Origin: Punica granatum
Lineage: Eukaryota; Streptophyta; Magnoliopsida; Myrtales; Lythraceae
Assembly: GCF_007655135.1 (NCBI RefSeq)
Contig: NC_045128.1
Coordinates: 26,754,811-26,818,810 of the forward strand
Length of the DNA: 64,000 nt
Reading direction: 5' to 3'
A program made the position numbers and the translations under genes. Below, piece by piece: positions 56,091 to 64,000 of this stretch. Below the pieces are notes generated by a model. The model searched no databases. It worked only from the letters and a program-made list of their open reading frames with translations, and was not told where the DNA came from. Within the stretch, counting starts at the first letter, position 1. Each line of letters begins with the position of its first letter.

Positions 56091-58662
56091 CTCAAAAAAA
56101 TTTTTAAAAAATGAAAGATCTTGTTTGTTTCTAGGGGGGCAAAAAAAGAAAAAAATTGATCACCACCGCTGCAGATATTCAAGTTGGGCACCTTCTCCAA
56201 CCCACGCCAGTGGCCAGCCACCATTGAGCACGGCATTGGTACAGGACATCCTACTAAAATCACGCGATTACTGAGAGAAATTACCGAGAGACTTTTTCTC
56301 TCTGAAAAATTCCCTTGGCAATTTGTCGAAAATTTTTTTCGGCACTCCTCGGGGAATGACTATCATGGGAATATTTATCGAGAGAATTACTGAGGGATAA
56401 TTCCCTCGGTAATAGTAAAAAAATTTAAAATTAAAATAAATTACTGAAGGAGTAAAGTCTCTCAATAGGTTACCAGGAGAATTACAGAGGAATATGCACC
56501 CTCGTCAAAATTTTAAAAGATGCAAAATTTTTAAAAAATTAATAAAATTATTGAGGAAATTATCGAGGGATAAATCCGTTGGCGAAATTTAAAAAATTAA
56601 AAATTTACATAAGGAATTAATCCCTCTGTAATTCTGAATCGTTCCTCAGTAAATTAAAAAATTTAAAAGCTTCAGGAAAATTTCAAAATCATAAAAATAT
56701 AAAATATATCCAGAATAAAAAAAATTAATAAACATAAGACAAAATTAATATTAGTTTTACAATAATAATTTTAGAGACATATATGAAATATGAATTATAT
56801 TTTCGAAGTGAATATTATTATGTAAATTAAATTTCTTATATTCAGTATGAAATTTATTTAATGTAAGGTTGAAATTGTTAGAAATTTTATAATATCTCAC
56901 ATTAGAAAATTAATTTTTTTTTACAATTATAATTCGACTATATAAGATGTAAAATAAAATGCAAAAAGAAGGCACAAATGATTAGTAGCAGAAATGGTAA
57001 CATGTATGCGAGCAGGGATGGATGTCTCGGGTTCGAATTTGGACGGGATGAAGGTAGGGGGATATATTGTGGGGTGGCTATCACCACCACCGGCTACAGT
57101 CATTTTCTACGATTGAACCATTTTATCTTCAACGCGGACAAAATAAATTTAGTCTAATGAACCTCATTATCTTTGTGGTCAACTCGCAGGCTGCAACCGA
57201 TGAGGGTGAAGGGCTTCTTGTTGAAAGGAAAAAGTAAATTAATATCAATACTTCTATTTAATTTTAATAATATTAATTTGATTTTAATTTTGGCGCCTCT
57301 AATTGGAATTGTGAAATTGATAAATTGGTTTGATTTAAAAAAAAATGAAACCACGTGCTTTTATCTATACTATTATATACAAGAAATATTCGTTGTCCTT
57401 CATAGTAACATTTGATATGGTTTTACGGCATTAACCTCAATACCTTTAATTTATTGGGGGAAAGTAAAATGAAACTTTTAAGTACAGGGATAGAATTGTA
57501 AAGTTATCATATCTACACCTCTCTTCTCTCCTTCGCACTTTTAGACGTGTCCCACTCAACTTTTTTTTTTTTGGAAATAGGTAACTTCATTAATATCTAA
57601 AACTGTACATGCGGTCCTCCCTCACAAAATTCAACAATGAGTACAGGAGGGAATATTTCACTATCCCAAGTACCCCCCACACCAATGCGGGCGGCCAACT
57701 TATAAAGATTATGTGCTATAATTACAAGACTCCTAGGTACGTATGTACAGGTCACAAGAGGGAGATTAAGAAGATGCTTAATATCATCAAATTACATTTA
57801 ATGAAGTTATAGGTTGCGGTATGCCTGGTGTCAACGCAGCTAGCAGCTGCTGCTATTCTGTAATCAACGTCCCCGTCTGGCCGTGGGTGCGAAAGTATTT
57901 GAATATAATACATATATCTATATATATAAGTGCTTTTAATTATGAAGAAGGGGTGTAATGCACCGCATATGAACTTGCCTAGGAGCCGAAAGGTAGCATG
58001 TTCGGTTTTTGTTGAAGGACTACATGTACCTTTATTTGACTTACCGATTTGTTCAGCTAGATCCATGAGTTAACGTATATTTATTTGATAAAAAGTAGAA
58101 AAGAGGACGAAAAGTTGGCGGCAGCCTGCCGTATCCTCTTTTACAGAAGAAGAGGGAGACAATGTTATTCGCTTAATGGGCCTTATATCTATTCTCTGAG
58201 ATTAGCATGATTTAGAATAGTCTTTATAATGTAATTGAAGTCAAAATTAATTAGTTATTTAGTCTAGTTCTAAATGATCATTTAGGTAAAAATTGATCGT
58301 TACTTCACCATGAAACGATTTTACTTCGGAGAAAAAGGTGTAATGCAGTGGCCTATGTTCTCGACTAAAAACCAAAAGGTTCTACGTTTAATTGTCGAGT
58401 GGAACTTGTTATGCCACTTTTCTAGCATTCCCTTCCCCTTTATAAGACCCAAGAATCACCCTCACAATCAAAAAAAAAATCATATTATTCAAACATTTCA
58501 TATGGTTGGGCACAGAACCAAAAAAAAAAAGGTCAAGGGACTAGAAATCGGGATGATTCTCTATTACATACTCAATTAGATATATTTAAAATTATTCATT
58601 ATTCAATAGTTCAATTACATATCGCCAGGCGACCTTATCAAGTATATGCATAGAATTCAATA

Positions 58663-58905
58663 TTATGGACTGCGATTGACAGGACTGCGATTGACAGGCG
58701 GGTCATCGGTGCCAGGGGAATTTCCTTCGACCTGATCACAATAGCCGTTACATGCTTCGTTACATTGCGGAGCGGTTGCACCTTCCGTTTGCATGCATTC
58801 CGGCATGCAATCATCCATGCACTGCCTTGCTTCGCCAGTGGCGACAAACGCCGTCAATACAACTGCGAGGACAAAAACTGCAACGATTGCCTTCTTGGTT
58901 GCCAT
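58663..58905 (-). CDS. Small secreted six-cysteine peptide, array copy 2, 80 aa
   Basis: Deduced protein identical to array copy 1, including the signal peptide, the six-cysteine core and the doubled VNRSP tail. Flanking promoter and 3' sequence are also nearly identical, so the two cannot be told apart by short reads. Confidence 0.88.
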   Translation of the reverse strand: MATKKAIVAVFVLAVVLTAFVATGEARQCMDDCMPECMQTEGATAPQCNEACNGYCDQVEGNSPGTDDPPVNRSPVNRSP

Positions 58906-59265
58906 TTTTAATCTTACTTCTTTTCTCTAAATTTGTTCCTTTTGTTGGGTATGAAATTGGAGAGAATGAATGAGGGTTTAATAGATGGACAAATTCTATA
59001 ATTGTATATATACATGGTTTCTGTTAGAGATACAGTTAATAGAGATTAGTATCATTAACAGATACACTGTGTCATTAACTGATTCCAAGGTCCATGTGGT
59101 TTGGAGAAAAAAGAGGCGAGACAATCAATTCTTTTATAAAGCAATTAACTGTACGTATAACAATTTATTAATTTGTCACAATTTTGCTTTATCTAATCAA
59201 AATAGGAGTACAAGTTTTATGTTCAACCAACTTACAAATAACATATATATTTTTTTCCAGTATGC

Positions 59266-59426
59266 ACCATAGTATTCAAAAGTCCAATGAGCCCCGACTA
59301 ATTCAGTCGGATCGAGTTTGCCCATTAAGGAGGTAAATCTCTTCACCGTGAATTTTTTTCACTCACAAAATTCGAACCCGAGATCTTGCTTAAGGCGAGT
59401 AAAACTGCTTGAACCATTTCACGTTG
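59266..59426 (-). repeat. tRNA-derived SINE (unit 2)
   Basis: Same element as at 55545-55705, with one visible change near its start (AAACTGCTTG in place of AAAATGCTTG), which it shares with unit 3. Confidence 0.55.
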
Positions 59427-59595
59427 TAAACAACATATATTTTTATTTGTACACGAAAAACCCCTTTTTGTCTCACTTTCTTTTTTCCAAATTGCCCATG
59501 CTATATATACTTGAATTAAGGTAATTAAACTTACTCCAAAAATTGCCCAGTAACCTTTTCTTTTCTCAACTTTCTCCTCTCTCTCCATGCTCATC

Positions 59596-59815
59596 TAATT
59601 TGAATGTTTCTTTTCACATATTCGAGAGGTCAATCCTTTCTTGCTGTACTGGTGTATGTTGATAATTTAATTCTGGTTCGCAGCAATCCGCACCAGGGCA
59701 CGAAGTTCAAGGATTATTTGCCAATGCTTCCGCATCAAGGATCTTGGTCTTTTGACTTATTTTCTCAGGATCGAGGTTCTTCGGCATGATAATGGCTTGT
59801 TTCTCGGCTAGCTCA
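59596..59815 (+). pseudogene. Copia reverse-transcriptase fragment (unit 2)
   Basis: Same YVDN-bearing relic as in unit 1, ending at the next unit junction. Confidence 0.75.
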
Positions 59816-62382
59816 AAAAATTTTTTAAAAAATGAAAGATCTTGTTTGTTTCTAGGGGGGCAAAAAAAGAAAAAAATTGATCACCACCGCTGCAGATATT
59901 CAAGTTGGGCACCTTCTCCAACCCACGCCAGTGGCCAGCCACCATTGAGCACGGCATTGGTACAGGACATCCTACTAAAATCACGCGATTACTGAGAGAA
60001 ATTACCGAGGGACTTTTTCTCTCTGAAAAATTCCCTTGGCAATTTGTCGAAAATTTTTTTCGGCACTCCTCGGGGAATGACTATCATGGGAATATTTATC
60101 GAGAGAATTACTGAGGGATAATTCCCTCGGTAATAGTAAAAAAATTTAAAATTAAAATAAATTACTGAAGGAGTAAAGTCCCTCAATAGGTTACCAGGAG
60201 AATTACAGAGGAATATGCACCCTCGTCAAAATTTTAAAAGATGCAAAATTTTTAAAAAATTAATAAAATTATTGAGGAAATTATCGAGGGATAAATCCGT
60301 TGGCGAAATTTAAAAAATTAAAAATTTACATAAGGAATTAATCCCTCTGTAATTCTGAATCGTTCCTCAGTAAATTAAAAAATTTAAAAGCTTCAGGAAA
60401 ATTTCAAAATCATAAAAATATAAAATATATCCAGAATAAAAAAAATTAATAAACATAAGACAAAATTAATATTAGTTTTACAATAATAATTTTAGAGACA
60501 TATATGAAATATGAATTATATTTTCGAAGTGAATATTATTATGTAAATTAAATTTCTTATATTCAGTATGAAATTTATTTAATGTAAGGTTGAAATTGTT
60601 AGAAATTTTATAATATCTCACATTAGAAAATTAATTTTTTTTTACAATTATAATTCGACTATATAAGATATAAAATAAAATGCAAAAAGAAGGCACAAAT
60701 GATTAGTAGCAGAAATGGTAACATGTATGCGAGCAGGGATGGATGTCTCGGGTTCGAATTTGGACGGGATGAAGGTAGGGGGATATATTGTGGGGTGGCT
60801 ATCACCACCACCGGCTACAGTCATTTTCTACGATTGAACCATTTTATCTTCAACGCGGACAAAATAAATTTAGTCTAATGAACCTCATTATCTTTGTGGT
60901 CAACTCGCAGGCTGCAACCGATGAGGGTGAAGGGCTTCTTGTTGAAAGGAAAAAGTAAATTAATATCAATACTTCTATTTAATTTTAATAATATTAATTT
61001 GATTTTAATTTTGGCGCCTCTAATTGGAATTGTGAAATTGATAAATTGGTTTGATTTAAAAAAAAATGAAACCACGTGCTTTTATCTATACTATTATATA
61101 CAAGAAATATTCGTTGTCCTTCATAGTAACATTTGATATGGTTTTACGGCATTAACCTCAATACCTTTAATTTATTGGGGGAAAGTAAAATGAAACTTTT
61201 AAGTACAGGGATAGAATTGTAAAGTTATCATATCTACACCTCTCTTCTCTCCTTCGCACTTTTAGACGTGTCCCACTCAACTTTTTTTTTTTTGGAAATA
61301 GGTAACTTCATTAATATCTAAAACTGTACATGCGGTCCTCCCTCACAAAATTCAACAATGAGTACAGGAGGGAATATTTCACTATCCCAAGTACCCCCCA
61401 CACCAATGCGGGCGGCCAACTTATAAAGATTATGTGCTATAATTACAAGACTCCTAGGTACGTATGTACAGGTCACAAGAGGGAGATTAAGAAGATGCTT
61501 AATATCATCAAATTACATTTAATGAAGTTATAGGTTGCGGTATGCCTGGTGTCAACGCAGCTAGCAGCTGCTGCTATTCTGTAATCAACGTCCCCGTCTG
61601 GCCGTGGGTGCGAAAGTATTTGAATATAATACATATATCTATATATATAAGTGCTTTTAATTATGAAGAAGGGGTGTAATGCACCGCATATGAACTTGCC
61701 TAGGAGCCGAAAGGTAGCATGTTCGGTTTTTGTTGAAGGACTACATGTACCTTTATTTGACTTACCGATTTGTTCAGCTAGATCCATGAGTTAACGTATA
61801 TTTATTTGATAAAAAGTAGAAAAGAGGACGAAAAGTTGGCGGCAGCCTGCCGTATCCTCTTTTACAGAAGAAGAGGGAGATAATGTTATTCGCTTAATGG
61901 GCCTTATATCTATTCTCTGAGATTAGCATGATTTAGAATAGTCTTTATAATGTAATTGAAGTCAAAATTAATTAGTTATTTAGTCTAGTTCTAAATGATC
62001 ATTTAGGTAAAAATTGATCGTTACTTCACCATGAAACGATTTTACTTCGGAGAAAAAGGTGTAATGCAGTGGCCTATGTTCTCGACTAAAAACCAAAAGG
62101 TTCTACGTTTAATTGTCGAGTGGAACTTGTTATGCCACTTTTCTAGCATTCCCTTCCCCTTTATAAGACCCAAGAATCACCCTCACAATCAAAAAAAAAA
62201 TCATATTATTCAAACATTTCATATGGTTGGGCACAGAACCAAAAAAAAAAGGTCAAGGGACTAGAAATCGGGATGATTCTCTATTACATACTCAATTAGA
62301 TATATTTAAAATTATTCATTATTCAATAGTTCAATTACATATCGCCAGGCGACCTTATCAAGTATATGCATAGAATTCAATA

Positions 62383-62625
62383 TTATGGACTGCGATTGAC
62401 AGGACTGCGATTGACAGGCGGGTCATCGGTGCCAGGGGAATTTCCTTCGACCTGATCACAATAGCCGTTACATGCTTCGTTACATTGCGGAGCGGTTGCA
62501 CCTTCCGTTTGCATGCATTCCGGCATGCAATCATCCATGCACTGCCTTGCTTCGCCAGTGGCGACAAACGCCGTCAATACAACTGCGAGGACAAAAACTG
62601 CAACGATTGCCTTCTTGGTTGCCAT
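62383..62625 (-). CDS. Small secreted six-cysteine peptide, array copy 3, 80 aa
   Basis: Deduced protein identical to array copies 1 and 2. A run of A at 62240-62250 downstream of the gene differs in length between units, which helps to tell the copies apart. Confidence 0.88.
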   Translation of the reverse strand: MATKKAIVAVFVLAVVLTAFVATGEARQCMDDCMPECMQTEGATAPQCNEACNGYCDQVEGNSPGTDDPPVNRSPVNRSP

Positions 62626-62985
62626 TTTTAATCTTACTTCTTTTCTCTAAATTTGTTCCTTTTGTTGGGTATGAAATTGGAGAGAATGAATGAGGGTTTA
62701 ATAGATGGACAAATTCTATAATTGTATATATACATGGTTTCTGTTAGAGATACAGTTAATAGAGATTAGTATCATTAACAGATACACTGTGTCATTAACT
62801 GATTCCAAGGTCCATGTGGTTTGGAGAAAAAAGAGGCGAGACAATCAATTCTTTTATAAAGCAATTAACTGTACGTATAACAATTTATTAATTTGTCACA
62901 ATTTTGCTTTATCTAATCAAAATAGGAGTACAAGTTTTATGTTCAACCAACTTACAAATAACATATATATTTTTTTCCAGTATGC

Positions 62986-63146
62986 ACCATAGTATTCAAA
63001 AGTCCAATGAGCCCCGACTAATTCAGTCGGATCGAGTTTGCCCATTAAGGAGGTAAATCTCTTCACCGTGAATTTTTTTCACTCACAAAATTCGAACCCG
63101 AGATCTTGCTTAAGGCGAGTAAAACTGCTTGAACCATTTCACGTTG
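62986..63146 (-). repeat. tRNA-derived SINE (unit 3)
   Basis: Same element as at 55545-55705 and 59266-59426. Confidence 0.55.
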
Positions 63147-63315
63147 TAAACAACATATATTTTTATTTGTACACGAAAAACCCCTTTTTGTCTCACTTTC
63201 TTTTTTCCAAATTGCCCATGCTATATATACTTGAATTAAGGTAATTAAACTTACTCCAAAAATTGCCCAGTAACCTTTTCTTTTCTCAACTTTCTCCTCT
63301 CTCTCCATGCTCATC

Positions 63316-63536
63316 TAATTTGAATGTTTCTTTTCACATATTCGAGAGGTCAATCCTTTCTTGCTGTACTGGTGTATGTTGATAATTTAATTCTGGTTCG
63401 CAGCAATCCGCACCAGGGCACGAAGTTCAAGGATTATTTGCCAATGCTTCCGCATCAAGGATCTTGGTCTTTTGACTTATTTTCTCAGGATCGAGGTTCT
63501 TCGGCATGATAATGGCTTGTTTCTCGGCTAGCTCAA
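63316..63536 (+). pseudogene. Copia reverse-transcriptase fragment (unit 3)
   Basis: Same YVDN-bearing relic as in units 1 and 2, again ending at a unit junction. Confidence 0.75.
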
Positions 63537-63540
63537 AAAA

Positions 63541-64000
63541 TTTTTAAAAAATGAAAGATCTTGTTTGTTTCTAGGGGGGCAAAAAAAGAAAAAAATTGAT
63601 CACCACCGCTGCAGATATTCAAGTTGGGCACCTTCTCCAACCCACGCCAGTGGCCAGCCACCATTGAGCACGGCATTGGTACAGGACATCCTACTAAAAT
63701 CACGCGATTACTGAGAGAAATTACCGAGGGACTTTTTCTCTCTGAAAAATTCCCTTGGCAATTTGTCGAAAATTTTTTCGGCACTCCTCGGGGAATGACT
63801 ATCATGGGAATATTTATCGAGAGAATTACTGAGGGATAATTCCCTCGGTAATAGTAAAAAAATTTAAAATTAAAATAAATTACTGAAGGAGTAAAGTCCC
63901 TCAATAGGTTACCAGGAGAATTACAGAGGAATATGCACCCTCGTCAAAATTTTAAAAGATGCAAAATTTTTAAAAAATTAATAAAATTATTGAGGAAATT
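63541..64000. repeat. Tandem array unit 4, incomplete
   Basis: The unit start is repeated a fourth time and continues to the end of the window, so at least one more copy of the CCCTCGG block exists and perhaps further peptide genes beyond the edge. Confidence 0.95.

Larger units (their letters stand above)
52380..56099. repeat. Tandem array unit 1 (~3.72 kb)
   Basis: The anchor GATCACCACCGCTGCAGAT occurs at 52440, 56158, 59879 and 63598, spacings of 3718, 3721 and 3719 bp. Unit 1 differs from the others at about one base in ten over its first kilobase, but from about 53340 onward is almost identical to units 2 and 3. Each unit holds a CCCTCGG-rich repeat block, a tRNA-like motif, SINE-like sequences, one peptide gene on the minus strand and a copia fragment at its end. 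Confidence 0.95.
56100..59820. repeat. Tandem array unit 2 (3,721 bp)
   Basis: Differs from unit 3 by a handful of substitutions and A-run length changes that I could see, for example 56288 versus 60009 and 58160 versus 61880. Layout as in unit 1. Confidence 0.95.
59821..63540. repeat. Tandem array unit 3 (~3,720 bp)
   Basis: Near-identical to unit 2 along its whole length, including the first kilobase where both differ from unit 1. Confidence 0.95.

Overview
The window looks like nuclear DNA of a flowering plant, most likely a eudicot. It has spliced genes with GT-AG introns, a major-latex-protein (Bet v 1 family) gene, ginkbilobin-type Gnk2/DUF26 genes, Ole e 6-like cysteine-rich peptide genes, and Ty1-copia, CACTA, PIF/Harbinger, Mutator-MITE, Helitron-like and SINE-like repeats. 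I did not assign a species. I saw no rRNA, no intact tRNA gene and no CRISPR array.

Layout. 1-3.5 kb: repetitive leader of a probable minus-strand LTR retroelement, with a primer-binding site and a clipped LTR. 3.5-6.6 kb: two decayed Harbinger transposase relics in tandem. 6.9-10.9 kb: an MLP-like locus with a duplicated promoter/exon 1, one plausible complete gene, and a broken exon-2 copy downstream. 11.4-16.3 kb: an 11-exon gene for a probable mitochondrial helical-repeat (PPR-like) protein of 426 aa. 17.5-22.9 kb: a segmental duplication carrying two Gnk2-domain genes on the minus strand, one broken and one open, with a hAT-like MITE between them. 23-29 kb: AT-rich DNA with Helitron-like ends and a 468-bp palindromic MITE. 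29.8-48.5 kb: a decayed CACTA transposon on the minus strand, itself hit by a 4.3-kb Harbinger element, a 346-bp Mutator-type MITE and an 8.16-kb Ty1-copia element with 1,744-bp LTRs. 49.7 kb to the end: a family of small secreted six-cysteine peptides, with one diverged copy on the plus strand and three copies with identical deduced proteins on the minus strand. Those three lie inside a tandem array of ~3.72-kb units that runs off the right edge.

The most notable region is the right-hand 12 kb. There, recent unequal recombination between two older flanking repeats appears to have multiplied a secreted peptide gene with its promoter. The nested transposon block is the best-resolved structure: target-site duplications, or coding continuity across the empty site, define every insertion. 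Exon joins, splice phases and relationships were worked out by eye from the sequence. No database search was run.
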